The notes: a model not told the origin generated them from the letters alone. Shown: positions 36,139-46,500, counted from the stretch's first letter. The stretch: 64,000 nucleotides of DNA from an uncultured Prevotellaceae bacterium (GCA_900316685.1 ONDS01000004.1:62001-126000); one strand, 5' to 3'. A program made the numbers and translations.

Positions 36139-37518
36139 ATGCAGTTGAAAGATATCAAATCCGTATATTTCATAGGAGCCGGCGGCATCGGCATGAGCGC
36201 CATCGCCCGCTATTTCCTGCACCAAGGACTGGTGGTGGCAGGCTATGACAAGACGCCTACCCCACTCACCGAGAGTCTATGTCAGGAAGGCATGGACATC
36301 CATTTCACCGATGATGTGGCGCTGATTCCCGAGGCATGCAAGGATGTGGACACCACGCTGGTGGTCTACACCCCCGCCATCCCCTCGAGCCACAGCGAGT
36401 TGACCTTCTATCGCGACCACGGCTTTGAATTGCAGAAGCGTGCCCAGGTGCTGGGCACCTTGGCCGAGGCACACAAGGCATTGTGTGTGGCGGGCACCCA
36501 TGGCAAGACCACCACGTCGGCCATGCTCGCCCATATCATGTATGAGAGTGCCCCGCGCTGCAACGCTTTCCTCGGCGGCATTTCGAAAAACTACGGCACC
36601 AACTACCTGCTTTCCGACAGTGAGTATGTGGTGTTGGAGGCTGATGAATACGACCGCTCTTTCCATTGGCTGCACCCCTGGATCAGCGTCATCACCGCCG
36701 TCGATGCCGACCACCTCGACATCTATGGCACGGAGGAAGCCTATCGCGAGAGCTTCCGCCATTACACCACGCTCATCCGCGAGGGCGGCGCTTTGGTCAT
36801 CCACGAGGGTGTGGAGCTGACTCCCGCCGTAGGTGCCGGCGTGAAGGTATATGAATATGGCGAGCAAGGAGGCGACTTCCATGCCGAGAACGTCGTGATC
36901 GACAATGGAGAGATCACCTTCGACTTCATCTCGCCCCTGGGCGACATTCCCCAGGTGAGTCTTGGCCAGCCCATCCCCATCAACATCGACAATGGTGTGG
37001 CCGCCATGGCAGTAGCCCAACTGAGCGGTTGCACCCCCAAGGAGATCAAGCAAGCCATGGCCACCTTCGGCGGTGTGGACCGTCGTTTCGACTTCAAGGT
37101 ACGCACCCCGCGTCATGTGCTGTTGAGCGACTACGCCCACCATCCGAAAGAGATTTTCCAGAGCGCCCGCAGCCTGCGCGAACTGTATAAGGACCGTAAG
37201 ATCACCGTCATCTTCCAGCCTCATCTCTACACCCGCACCCGCGATTTCTACAAGGATTTCGCAGCGAGCCTGAGTTTGCTCGACGAGGTGATACTCTGCG
37301 ATATCTATCCCGCCCGCGAGGAGCCCATCCCCGGGGTCAGCGAGCGTCTCATCTACGACCACCTGGGTGCAGGTGTCCGCAAGCAGTGCATCCGTCGCGC
37401 CGATGTGCTCGACTTTGTGAGGAGTCGCGATTTCGACGTGTTGCTCATCCTCGGAGCCGGCGACTTAGACAACGAGGTGCCCCAAATCGCCCAGCTTATC
37501 CTGGATAAAGAACGCTGA
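36139..37518 (+). CDS. murC: UDP-MurNAc:L-alanine ligase
   Basis: The 459-residue Mur ligase opens with FIGAGGIGMSAIARYF and has the ATP-binding VAGTHGKTTTSAMLAHI, the EADEYDRSFHWLHP motif, HLDIYGTEEAY and the C-terminal SDYAHHPKEI and FQPHLYTRTRDF. It adds the first L-alanine of the stem peptide in the cytosol. Position between murG and ftsQ is the usual Bacteroidota order. Confidence 0.95.
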   Translation: MQLKDIKSVYFIGAGGIGMSAIARYFLHQGLVVAGYDKTPTPLTESLCQEGMDIHFTDDVALIPEACKDVDTTLVVYTPAIPSSHSELTFYRDHGFELQKRAQVLGTLAEAHKALCVAGTHGKTTTSAMLAHIMYESAPRCNAFLGGISKNYGTNYLLSDSEYVVLEADEYDRSFHWLHPWISVITAVDADHLDIYGTEEAYRESFRHYTTLIREGGALVIHEGVELTPAVGAGVKVYEYGEQGGDFHAENVVIDNGEITFDFISPLGDIPQVSLGQPIPINIDNGVAAMAVAQLSGCTPKEIKQAMATFGGVDRRFDFKVRTPRHVLLSDYAHHPKEIFQSARSLRELYKDRKITVIFQPHLYTRTRDFYKDFAASLSLLDEVILCDIYPAREEPIPGVSERLIYDHLGAGVRKQCIRRADVLDFVRSRDFDVLLILGAGDLDNEVPQIAQLILDKER

Positions 37519-37543
37519 CAACGGACAAGAAGGAGAGAGAAGG

Positions 37544-38557
37544 ATGCGTATCGGTCAGCGACACATATTCATCGCACTGGATGTTCTCTTGGCGATATAC
37601 CTCATATTCGCCATCACATCGTTCAACAAGCACGATGACGCGGAACTCACCTGCAAGGAAGTGAAGATCAACATCACCGACCACCACGACATGGGGTTCC
37701 TGTCCGCCCAGGACATCAAGGTGGCATTGCAGCGGTCGCGTCTCTATCCCGAGGGGCAGCTCATCGGCAGCGTCGACCCCCGCGCCATCGAGGATGCGTT
37801 GAAGAAGAACCCGTTTGTGAGCGATGCCCAATGCTATAAGACGCAAAACGCCACCGTCCACATCAGTGTAACACAGCGCACTCCCGTGGTGCGTGTGAAG
37901 AGCGAGAACGGCGAGGATTACTATATCGACAACCGCGACAGCATCATGCCCACGTCGGGTTACATCTCCAACCTGCCCATCGCCACGGGCAACATCACCA
38001 AATGGTACGCCCGCAACTACGTGGCCCCCATGTGCCGCCACATGTCGGAAAACGAGTTGTGGAGCAACCAGATAGAGCAGGTGAACGTACTTCCCGACAA
38101 GACGATAGAGCTGGTGCCCCGTGTGGGCGATCATGTGGTGAACATCGGTAGGTTGCCCGAGCACAACGACAATGCGCGCCGCGAGCAAGGCATCTTCCAG
38201 TTTCTCGACAACAAGCTCACCCGTCTGGAGAAATTCTACCGCTACGGCTTGAGTCAGGCTGGATGGAACAAATACTCCTACATCAACCTGGAGTTTGACA
38301 ACCAGATCATCTGCAAACGCCACAAGAAAGATGGCTCACCAGACATCGTGAGCGAGCCTGCCGAAACGCAACCCGCCACGAGTACCGCCGACAAGAAACC
38401 AACGGCTGAGAAGAAACCCTCCGCCGACAAGAAGCCAGCGGCGGAAAAGAAGCCAGCGGCGGAAAAGAAGCCAGCGGCGGACAAGAAAAAACCTGAAAAG
38501 AAAACCGACAAGAAGCAGGCCGACAAGAAGCCTGCCCCTGAGAAGAAAAAGAATTAG
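37544..38557 (+). CDS. ftsQ: FtsQ-like division protein with repetitive basic tail
   Basis: The 337-residue bitopic protein has one N-terminal TM helix (about 8-26), then a POTRA-like region (MGFLSAQDIKVALQRSRLYPEGQLIGSVDP) and a FtsQ-type beta domain to about 265. Its C-terminal ~65 residues are a low-complexity tail built of KKPAAE-like hexapeptides plus Lys/Asp, predicted to be disordered and periplasmic. FtsQ links early and late divisome parts. The tail includes three near-identical 18-bp repeats, so its length may vary between strains. Confidence 0.85.
   Translation: MRIGQRHIFIALDVLLAIYLIFAITSFNKHDDAELTCKEVKINITDHHDMGFLSAQDIKVALQRSRLYPEGQLIGSVDPRAIEDALKKNPFVSDAQCYKTQNATVHISVTQRTPVVRVKSENGEDYYIDNRDSIMPTSGYISNLPIATGNITKWYARNYVAPMCRHMSENELWSNQIEQVNVLPDKTIELVPRVGDHVVNIGRLPEHNDNARREQGIFQFLDNKLTRLEKFYRYGLSQAGWNKYSYINLEFDNQIICKRHKKDGSPDIVSEPAETQPATSTADKKPTAEKKPSADKKPAAEKKPAAEKKPAADKKKPEKKTDKKQADKKPAPEKKKN
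38429..38482 (+). repeat. Three 18-bp tandem repeats in the ftsQ tail
   Basis: AAGAAGCCAGCGGCGGAA occurs at 38429, 38447 and 38465 (third copy ends in C). Each copy encodes KKPAAE/D, so copy changes would keep the frame. Confidence 0.85.
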
Positions 38558-38589
38558 TTTCAAACGTAAAACATCAATATCATATAATT

Positions 38590-40044
38590 ATGCCACAGAA
38601 GGAGTTTATAGTAGCCATTGAATTGGGTTCCGCGAAAATCACCGGCATCGCGGGCAAGAAGAACGCCGACGGCAGCCTCAACGTGTTGGCTGTCGCCGAG
38701 GAAGACTCATCGTCATGCATCCGCAAGGGCATGGTCTACAACTTAGACAAGACCAGCCAGAGCATCACCAACATCCTGAAGAAACTAAGACAAGCATTGA
38801 AATCGGAAATCGCCATGGTATACGTAGGCGCCAGCGGCCAATCCATCCACTGCGTGAAGAACGTGGTGGTGAGAGACCTGCCCGACGACACGATCATCAC
38901 TCAGGATATCATCAACGATATCATGGACAGCAACCGCGCCATGGTCTATCCCGAGCAGGAGATTCTCGACGCCATCACCCAGGAATACAAGGTGGGCGCC
39001 CAACTGCAGGCCGACCCCATCGGCATCCAGGCCAAGCGCCTTGAGGGCAACTTCCTGAACATCCTGCAGAACAAGAGCTATTACCGCAATCTGAACAAAT
39101 GTTTCGACAAGGCCGGTATTGAAATTGCCGAGATGTATCTCGCCCCGATGGTCATGGCCGAGAGTGTGCTCACCGAGAGCGAGTTGCGCGGCGGCTGCGT
39201 GCTGATCGACCTTGGAGCCGAAACCACCACCGTATCGGTGTATTACAAGAACATACTCCGCCACCTGTCTGTCATCCCCCTTGGCGGCAACAACATCACC
39301 AAGGATATCGCCTCGCTGCACATGGAGGAGGCCGATGCCGAACAGGCCAAGCTGAAATACGCATCGGCCTACACCGACATCAACGACATCGAAGAGAACG
39401 CCACCATCAAGGTGAAAGAAGACCTGAACATCAGCAGCAAGCTGTTCATCGAATGTGTGGAGGCCCGCGTGCAGGAAATCATCGAGAATGCGTGGAACCA
39501 GATACCCCAGGAATATGCATCGCGCAACCTTCTGGGTGGCATCGTGCTCACCGGCGGTGGCTCCAACATGAAGGATATCAAGGCTGCTTTCCGCAACTAT
39601 ACCCACATCGACAAGATACGAATCGCCAACACTGTGAAGCAGACGGTCACCTCCAACCTGCCCGAGATAACCGCCCAGGACGGCAAGATGAATACGGCGT
39701 TGGGACTCTTGGCCAAGGGCGATATGAATTGCGCGGGTGTTCCCGCCAACAAGAGCGGCGACCTTTTCAGCAGCGTGGAAACGAGCCATCCCGTACAGGA
39801 GCCTCGCACCGAGACGCCCAAAGGCCCAGGTGTGATCATGTCGCCCGAGGAACGTGCCGAGCTCGAGAAGCGCAAGATCGAAAAGGAGCGTCAAGAGCAA
39901 CAGTTGCGTGAGATGGAAGCCGCCAAGGCACGAGAACAAGAAGAAGAGGAACCCATCAAGAGCCCCGAGAAGAAGAAAAAGAAATTTGGCAAGCTCTTCG
40001 ACTCCGTGAAAGACTATGTCACGAAAATCGTTTCCGAAGAATAA
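38590..40044 (+). CDS. ftsA: Cell division protein FtsA
   Basis: This 484-residue actin-like ATPase begins FIVAIELGSAKITGIAG and contains the SHS2/1C region, the GCVLIDLGAETTTVSVYY phosphate-2 motif and GIVLTGGGSNMKDIKAAF adenosine motif. It anchors FtsZ filaments to the membrane. After about residue 385 a Pro/Glu/Lys-rich linker and coiled coil lead to a C-terminal amphipathic helix (FGKLFDSVKDYVTKIVSEE), the expected membrane-targeting element. The linker is longer than in E. coli FtsA. Confidence 0.95.
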   Translation: MPQKEFIVAIELGSAKITGIAGKKNADGSLNVLAVAEEDSSSCIRKGMVYNLDKTSQSITNILKKLRQALKSEIAMVYVGASGQSIHCVKNVVVRDLPDDTIITQDIINDIMDSNRAMVYPEQEILDAITQEYKVGAQLQADPIGIQAKRLEGNFLNILQNKSYYRNLNKCFDKAGIEIAEMYLAPMVMAESVLTESELRGGCVLIDLGAETTTVSVYYKNILRHLSVIPLGGNNITKDIASLHMEEADAEQAKLKYASAYTDINDIEENATIKVKEDLNISSKLFIECVEARVQEIIENAWNQIPQEYASRNLLGGIVLTGGGSNMKDIKAAFRNYTHIDKIRIANTVKQTVTSNLPEITAQDGKMNTALGLLAKGDMNCAGVPANKSGDLFSSVETSHPVQEPRTETPKGPGVIMSPEERAELEKRKIEKERQEQQLREMEAAKAREQEEEEPIKSPEKKKKKFGKLFDSVKDYVTKIVSEE

Positions 40045-40065
40045 CCTCTGACAGCTTAGATAATT

Positions 40066-41427
40066 ATGGCAAAGAAACAAAACATATCCGACAACAATAT
40101 GGACAAGAATAACGACAATACGCTGAACTTCGGTTATCCCGACGGAACCGACAGCATCATCAAAGTGATTGGTGTGGGCGGCGGCGGCGGCAATGCCGTG
40201 AACCACATGTACCGCGAAGGCATCCACGATGTGACCTTCGTGGTGAGCAACCTCGACAAGCAGGCACTCAACGATTCACCCGTGCCCGTGAAACTTCTCC
40301 TCGGCAAGGAAGGCCTTGGAGCAGGCAACAAGCCAGAGAAGGCCCGCATGGCAGCGGAGGAGAGCGTCGACGACATACGTAAATTGCTCAACGATGGCAC
40401 CCAGATGGCGTTCATCACCGCCGGCATGGGTGGTGGTACGGGTACTGGTGCCGCTCCCATCATCGCCCGCGAGTCGAAAGAGATGGGCATCCTGACCGTC
40501 GGTATCGTCACCATCCCCTTCCGCTGGGAAGGAATGAAGAAAATCATCCAGGCCCTGGATGGTGTGGAGGAGATGTCGAAGCACGTCGATGCCCTGTTGG
40601 TCATCAACAATGAGCGTCTGCGCCAGATTTATCCCGACCTGACCGTACTCGACGCTTTCGCCAAGGCCGACGACACGTTGAGCGTGGCCGCCAAGAGCAT
40701 CGCCGAGATCATCACCGTGCATGGACTCATCAACCTCGACTTCAACGATGTGAAGACGGTGCTGAAGGATGGTGGCGTGGCCATCATGAGCACCGGCTAT
40801 GGCGAAGGCGACGGTCGTGTGCGCAAAGCCATCGAAGACGCGCTCAACTCACCGTTGCTCAACGACAACGATGTGTTCAACTCGAAGAAGATCCTGCTCA
40901 GCATCGCTTTCGCCAACAACAGCGAGGGCAGCTCGGGCCTGATGATGGACGAGATGAACGACGTGAACGATTTCATGGGCAAGTTCGGCGACGAGTTCGA
41001 GATCAAATGGGGTCTGGCAGTAGATCCCGACCTTGGCAAGAAGGTGAAGGTGACCATCCTCGCTACCGGTTTCGGCATCGAGAATGTCGATGGCATGCCC
41101 GAACACCTGAAGAAGCATACCGCCGAGGATATCGACCGCATCAACCAGATAGAGGAGACGCGCCAGAGAAACGCCGAAAGGATGGACCACTACTATGGCG
41201 ATGGCAACAGTAGCCTGCGCAAGCGCCGTCCGCATATTTTCTATTTCAAGCCCGAGGACTTAGACAACGAGGATGTGATACTGGCCGTAGAAAACACGCC
41301 TACCTACAAACGCAACCGTGAGGCTCTCAACGAGATCAAGAAGATGTCGACGGTGCAGGTACAAGGCGATTCCAAGGAGGAGGAAACGACTGCCGAGGAA
41401 ACCTCCGGTAAGATCCAATTCGCATAA
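40066..41427 (+). CDS. ftsZ: Cell division GTPase FtsZ
   Basis: The 453-residue tubulin homologue has GVGGGGGNAVNHMY, the tubulin signature GGGTGTG at 122-128, the T7-loop region LINLDFNDVKTVLKDGG with its catalytic Asp residues, and a C-terminal linker ending in a conserved-peptide-like NTPTYKRNREA followed by a further acidic ~40 residues. It forms the Z-ring that recruits the divisome through FtsA, whose gene ends 21 bp upstream. The ~30-residue acidic extension after the conserved peptide is unusual compared with Proteobacteria. Confidence 0.97.
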   Translation: MAKKQNISDNNMDKNNDNTLNFGYPDGTDSIIKVIGVGGGGGNAVNHMYREGIHDVTFVVSNLDKQALNDSPVPVKLLLGKEGLGAGNKPEKARMAAEESVDDIRKLLNDGTQMAFITAGMGGGTGTGAAPIIARESKEMGILTVGIVTIPFRWEGMKKIIQALDGVEEMSKHVDALLVINNERLRQIYPDLTVLDAFAKADDTLSVAAKSIAEIITVHGLINLDFNDVKTVLKDGGVAIMSTGYGEGDGRVRKAIEDALNSPLLNDNDVFNSKKILLSIAFANNSEGSSGLMMDEMNDVNDFMGKFGDEFEIKWGLAVDPDLGKKVKVTILATGFGIENVDGMPEHLKKHTAEDIDRINQIEETRQRNAERMDHYYGDGNSSLRKRRPHIFYFKPEDLDNEDVILAVENTPTYKRNREALNEIKKMSTVQVQGDSKEEETTAEETSGKIQFA

Positions 41428-41439
41428 AAACTATCCGTC

Positions 41440-41889
41440 ATGGCACTATTCGATCAAATCAGTGAAGACATCAAGTCGGCGATGAAGGCGCGCGACCGTG
41501 TGCGTCTGGAAACCTTGCGCAACATCAAGAAAGTGTTCTTGGAGGCAAAGACCGCTCCCGGCGCCAACGACACGCTGGAGGATGCCGATGCCTTGAAGAT
41601 CATCCAGAAACTGGCCAAGCAGGGACGTGAGTCGGCCACCACCTATACCGAGCAGAACCGTCAGGACCTGGCCGATGCCGAAATGGCGCAAGTAGCCGTC
41701 ATCGAGGAGTACCTGCCCCGTCAGTTGAGCGAGGCGGAGATAGAGGCCGAGGTGCGCGAGATCATCGCCGCCACGGGGGCTTCGACGATGAAGGATATGG
41801 GTCGCGTGATGGGTCTGGCCAGCAAGAAAATGGCAGGCAAGGCCGACGGACGCGTCATCTCCACCGTGGTGAAGCGGCTGCTCTCCTGA
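41440..41889 (+). CDS. GatB/YqeY-domain protein
   Basis: The 149-residue protein matches the YqeY family (MALFDQISEDIKSAMKARDRVRLETLRNIKK; ASTMKDMGRVMGLASKKMAGKADGRVIS), which is the tail domain of the GatB amidotransferase subunit found alone. It may interact with tRNA, but its precise role is unproven. It is the last gene of the dcw operon, 12 bp after ftsZ, and is followed by a strong terminator. Confidence 0.93.
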   Translation: MALFDQISEDIKSAMKARDRVRLETLRNIKKVFLEAKTAPGANDTLEDADALKIIQKLAKQGRESATTYTEQNRQDLADAEMAQVAVIEEYLPRQLSEAEIEAEVREIIAATGASTMKDMGRVMGLASKKMAGKADGRVISTVVKRLLS

Positions 41890-41923
41890 TCTTTTTAGAA
41901 GATAAAGGAAGAAAAAGGAAAAT

Positions 41924-41963
41924 AGAGGACAATTCCAAGTAATTGGGGATTTGTCCTCTTTTT
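41924..41963 (+). terminator. Rho-independent terminator of the dcw operon
   Basis: AGAGGACAA pairs with TTGTCCTCT, with an inner CCAA/TTGG stem, and is followed directly by a T-run (41960-41963 and beyond). Confidence 0.8.
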
Positions 41964-42098
41964 CTATATTATTACCGCCATCCAGGAAAACATGCCGTTG
42001 TTTGCAGGACACCTGCAGGGTTACGAAAAGGACCTTTCCCTGCCAGAACAATCCATCTGCATACTCATCAAATTTTTTCAGGGATACATAGGATATAT

Positions 42099-42824
42099 TC
42101 ACGCGAACAGTTCGCGCATCACCTGTGTGCTGTTGAGCAAGGGAAATCCCGGCACATGCAGGCGGTAATAATCGATGATGACATCAACGCAACGGTTACG
42201 CTCGGCCCTGGTCATGCGGAAAAGATGCATCGTCTCGTAGTTCAGTCGCATAAGCGTACCTATATAGGCAGCCTCATCAGGCGGTATGACATCATGGTGC
42301 GGCGGCAACTCCACCGAATAGCATCCGTTTTGCAGGTCGAAGAAACAGCCAGGCCGGTAATCCTCGGTGTTGGGGAAGAAACCCACGAAACGTGTCAGCC
42401 TCATCATCATGACCAGGTGGAAATTGGCAAGATGGCCTTGGGCAGCATCGAGCCACTCCATGCTCTGCGCCATATAATGGAATAGCGCCACATTCTGCTG
42501 TTCACTCTTGGTGGCATGATAGAGAAACTCCGCCAAGAAGAGCGCCAAGGCATTCTTGACAGGGTCGACACGCAATAGCGTATAAGGCATCCACATCACC
42601 GCCTCGCGCAGATTGTAGATCGATGCGTTCATCCGCTGGTCGTATTCCACATCAAGCAAGGAGAGCGGTTGGAAGAGCGGCTTGCGGAACTTACCTTTCA
42701 CCGATTTCGGCAGACGAGCCACCACCGACACCCTGCCCTCTGCCTCGGTGAAAAGATCGACGATGATTTTCTGCTCACCATATTTAATTGTACGGAGCAC
42801 TATGGCCTTTGTCTTTCTCAACAT
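42099..42824 (-). CDS. recO: DNA repair protein RecO
   Basis: The 241-residue protein has the RecO N-terminal OB fold (KTKAIVLRTIKYGEQKIIVDLFTEAEGRVSVVAR) and a helical C-terminal domain. RecO, with RecR, loads RecA on SSB-coated gaps. The C-terminal domain lacks the four-Cys zinc site seen in some RecO proteins; only Cys residues in PGCFFDLQNGCYS are visible. It is transcribed toward the end of the dcw operon and diverges from the tRNA-Glu/rpsT unit. Confidence 0.93.
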   Translation of the reverse strand: MLRKTKAIVLRTIKYGEQKIIVDLFTEAEGRVSVVARLPKSVKGKFRKPLFQPLSLLDVEYDQRMNASIYNLREAVMWMPYTLLRVDPVKNALALFLAEFLYHATKSEQQNVALFHYMAQSMEWLDAAQGHLANFHLVMMMRLTRFVGFFPNTEDYRPGCFFDLQNGCYSVELPPHHDVIPPDEAAYIGTLMRLNYETMHLFRMTRAERNRCVDVIIDYYRLHVPGFPLLNSTQVMRELFA

Positions 42825-42831
42825 ACGCCCA

Positions 42832-42839
42832 CAAAAATA
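42832..42839 (-). promoter_or_regulatory. -7 box of recO
   Basis: On the minus strand, TATTTTTG lies 7 bp before the start codon, implying a leader of only a few bases or none. Confidence 0.45.
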
Positions 42840-42910
42840 GTCAAAAATGACGTTTCAGCCATTGAAAAGAACAAAAAAAACGATTAGAAAAGAAAAATAT
42901 TTGAAAAAAT

Positions 42911-42941
42911 TTGGTGGGAAACGAAAAAAGCAGTAACTTTG
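42911..42941 (+). promoter_or_regulatory. Promoter of the tRNA-Glu/rpsT unit
   Basis: TTG (42911-42913) and TAACTTTG (42934-42941) are spaced 20 bp apart, placing the start about 15 bp before the tRNA. Confidence 0.7.
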
Positions 42942-42962
42942 CACCCGCAAAAATAAGTCGAT

Positions 42963-43037
42963 GGTCCCTTCGTCTATCGGTTAGGACGAGAGATTTTCAT
43001 TCTCTAAAGAGCAGTTCGACTCTGCTAGGGACTACCA
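42963..43037 (+). tRNA. tRNA-Glu (anticodon UUC), CCA encoded
   Basis: The cloverleaf folds as follows: acceptor GGTCCCT with AGGGACT, D-arm around GTCTATCGGTTAGGAC, anticodon stem AGAGA/TCTCT with loop TTTTCAT (anticodon TTC), and T-arm AGCAG-TTCGACT-CTGCT. Discriminator A43034 is followed by genomically encoded CCA. Confidence 0.95.
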
Positions 43038-43066
43038 TTCAAAAACAAAAACAACTAACAACAGAG

Positions 43067-43321
43067 ATGGCAAACCATAAATCATCACTCAAGAGAATCC
43101 GTCAGGACAAGAAGAAGAACCTTCACAACAGGTATTACGCCAAGACGATGCGTAACGCCGTGCGCAAGCTTCGCGCCATTACCGACAAGGAAGAAGCCTT
43201 GAAACTCTACCCCAGCGTCCAGAAGATGTTGGACAAGTTGGCTAAGATCAACATCATCCACAAGAACAAGGCCGCCAACCTGAAGTCGAGTCTGGCCAAC
43301 CAGATCAACAAGATGGCTTAA
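43067..43321 (+). CDS. rpsT: 30S ribosomal protein S20
   Basis: The 84-residue basic, helical protein begins [28 protein letters not shown] and ends in [13 protein letters not shown], the standard bS20 pattern. It binds the 5' and 3' minor domains of 16S rRNA during 30S assembly. It lies 29 bp after tRNA-Glu, sharing its promoter, and is followed by a strong terminator. In related genomes gyrB usually comes next; here ~9.7 kb of other genes intervene. Confidence 0.95.
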   Translation: MANHKSSLKRIRQDKKKNLHNRYYAKTMRNAVRKLRAITDKEEALKLYPSVQKMLDKLAKINIIHKNKAANLKSSLANQINKMA

Positions 43322-43343
43322 TAGGTATACGACAACATACGTT

Positions 43344-43378
43344 TGCCGCAATTGCTTCGTGCAGTTGCGGCATTTTTT
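43344..43378 (+). terminator. Rho-independent terminator of rpsT
   Basis: TGCCGCAATTGC pairs with GCAGTTGCGGCA around TTCGT (one G-U pair) and is followed by six Ts. Confidence 0.9.
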
Positions 43379-43456
43379 GCGTGGTATGAGAGATAGAAAG
43401 GACAAGGCAGAATAAGTTGTTGCTACAAATGTGCATGTTTTCAAGGAAAGAGTGTC

Positions 43457-43484
43457 TTGTTTTGCGAAAAAAAGCGTATCTTTG
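43457..43484 (+). promoter_or_regulatory. Promoter of the TPR-CHAT gene
   Basis: TATCTTTG (43477-43484) has a TTG 17 bp upstream. It leaves a leader of about 23 nt before ATG 43514. Confidence 0.55.
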
Positions 43485-43513
43485 TGGATGATAACCTCAA
43501 ACAGACTTTTCTT

Positions 43514-46500
43514 ATGTATTACCTGAGCACTCCCATCCTGAGAAAAGCCCTCCTTTCCCTGTTCATCGTCGCCGGGACGGTTTTCTGCACCATCAGCGCC
43601 CAGACGGCGGCACAGATGAACGAGTGGAGCCGACAGGCACAAGAGGCGGAGGAAAACGAGCAATACGCCGAGGCCATCGCCTACTATGAACTGTACCGCG
43701 AAGGCTATGCCAAGAACTATTCGGAGAGCGACGACACCTACGCCCTCGTCTTGTTCAAACTGGCACGTTGTTATTTCAACACCGGCAACTATCTCAAGGC
43801 CGCCGAATGGGGCGAGAAGGAGGCCGCAGCCACACTCTCCCTATACGGCAAAGCCGACGAGGATTTCGCCACCTCGATGCAGAACCTGTCGGTATATTAT
43901 TCCCGCTTGGGCGACCAGGCCAAGACCATCGACTGCGCACGTATAGCCGTGGAAGCCTACAAGACCTCCGTGGGCGAGCAGCACCCCAAATACGCCCAAG
44001 CACTGAGCAACCTGGCACGGTTCCTCTCCGACCGTGGCGACTACGGCGAAGCCATGCGGATGGAAACCATGGCCATGCAGGTGCTGAAGACCACACAGGG
44101 AGATGGCAGCGAGTCGTATATCACCTCGCTGAACAACCTGTCGGTATATTGCGCCCAACTTGGCGACGCCTCGAAAGCTTTGGAATATGCGCAGGCAGCC
44201 CAAGAACAACTCGTCGCCACCGGCCAGGTCGATGGTGCCGACTATGCCATGACCCTCGACCGACTGGCCAACTACCACTCATCACTTGGCGACTATAGCA
44301 AGGCTGTGGAACTGTGCGTACAATCGATGCGACTGCTGCGCAACACCGTAGGCACCAACCACCCCGACTATGCCACTGTGCTGAGTCATCTCGCCAACAA
44401 CACCTCGCTATTAGGCAGCCAACGCCGCGCCATCGACTTAGGCACACGCGCCCTGACCATCAGGCAATCAACACTGGGAAAAGACCACCCGCTCTGCGCC
44501 CAGTCGCTGAACAACCTGTCGCATTATTACAATGCGCTCGGCGACAACACCCATGCGGTGGAATATGGCGAACGCGCCCTGGCCATCTGGCACCAGGAGG
44601 CCGACGGCATGAACACCGACTATGCCGCATGCCTGAGCAACCTGTCGAACTACTATTCCGCGCTCGGAGATATAGAGAAAGCCGTCGACTACTGCGTGCG
44701 AGCCGCCGAGATACGCAAGGCCGTGCTCGGAGCCACACATCCCGACTACGCCCTCTCGCTGAACAACCTCGCCTCGCTCTTCTTCCGCCACGGGGAATAC
44801 GAGCGCGCCAAGGAAACCGGCACACGGGCGATGATGACCAGCCGCACGAGTCTTGGCGAACAGCATCCCTACTATGCCACGGCCCTGACCAACCTCGCCG
44901 GCTACCATGCCATGTTGGGCGATTACGACGCCAGCCTCGATTTCTTCGGCCAGAGCATCAGCATCAGCCATGCCAACGTGCTGCAGCAATTCCCAAGCCT
45001 GACCACCAAACAGCGGGCATTGTTCTGGGCGAAGGAGAGCTATGAGTTCACCGACCTCTTCCCCGCCTACACCTATTTGGCTCATGCCAGCACCGCCCCC
45101 GACCTTTACGACAAGTCGTGTCTCTTCGCCAAGGGCCTACTGCTGTCGACGGAGATTGAGATGAACAAACTGATACAAGAGAGCGGCGACCAGGAAGCCT
45201 TGCGCATGTTCGAGGAATTGCAGCTCAACCGCATGCTGCTCCAGCAACAGTTTGAGACACCCATAGCCCAGCGCCACCTCAACACCGACTCGCTGATACG
45301 CCTCGTCAACCGCCAAGAGCGGGCTTTGGTGAGACGGTCGAAGGTGTATGGCGACTTCACGCAACACCTCCACACCACCTGGAAGGATGTGCAGCAAGCA
45401 TTGAAAGCCGACGAGTTGGCAGTGGAATTCCTCTCTTTCGAGCTTTACGGCACCGACTCGACCATGGTGGCTGCGCTCACACTGCGCAAGGACGACCAAG
45501 CTCCTAAGTTCACCCCCTTGTTCGAACGAAGGCGGCTGTCGCAGGTGAGCGACCCCACCTTTTACCATTGCCCGGAACTGACCGACCTGGTATGGAAACC
45601 CATCTCAGCCGAGCTTCATGGCATCCGCCGTATCTACTTCTCGCCCGCCGGTGCTTTGCACAACATAGGCATTGAATACGCACCGGGGATGGAGACCTAT
45701 GAGATGTACAGGCTCTCGACGACGCGCGAAGTGATCACCTACTCAGAAACCCACCCCAGCCCTCCCGAAGGGCGGGAGTACGCTACCACCCCTGACCCCT
45801 CCTTCCCGAAGGAGGGGAAAAGAGAGATGTCATCCTTCCCGAAGGAGGGGAAAAAAGATACTCCGCTGGCCACCCTTTATGGCGGCATCGACTACGATGC
45901 TCCCGCGACCAACGTCACCCCCTCCTTGGGAGGGGGCTGGGGGGAGGCTTCAGATGGCGAGATGTTGGTAGAACTCCACCGCGCCTTCGTCGACAGCCTC
46001 GACATGCGCGGGTTGTCAGCCAAGTCGCTGCCCTCCACCCTCATCGAGGTGGAGGCCATCAAGGAATCCTTCGAGCGGAAGAACCGGCAAGTAGGGTTCT
46101 TTGTAGGACGGGAAGCCACCGAGGCATCATTCAAAAACCTGGGAGGCCACACATCGCCTATCCTGCATATCGCCACCCACGGTTTCTATTTCACCGAGAA
46201 GCAGGTAGCAGGCCAGAGCAAGTTGCGATTCTTAGGACAAAACTTCTCTGTCAACCCCTCCTTGGGAGAGGGACGGGGGGAGGCTCCCTTGACAGGGGGA
46301 CGGAGGGAGGCGCCACTCTCCGAAGACAAAGCACTCACGCGCAGCGGACTGCTCTTCGCGGGAGCCAACAGTGCGCTGCAGGGCAAGGACATCCCCCTGG
46401 GCGAAGACGACGGCATCCTCACCGCCCAGGAGATCTCGCGCATGGACCTGAGGGGTGTCGAACTCGTGGTGCTCTCCGCCTGCCAGACGGGTAAGGGCGA

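Noticed and set aside
38785..40227. 480-residue minus-strand open frame opposite ftsA
   Set aside because: It is antisense to ftsA with no recognisable domain or promoter.
42911..43066. N-terminal extension of the rpsT frame through the tRNA
   Set aside because: The extension translates the tRNA-Glu gene; the true S20 start is MANHKSS.
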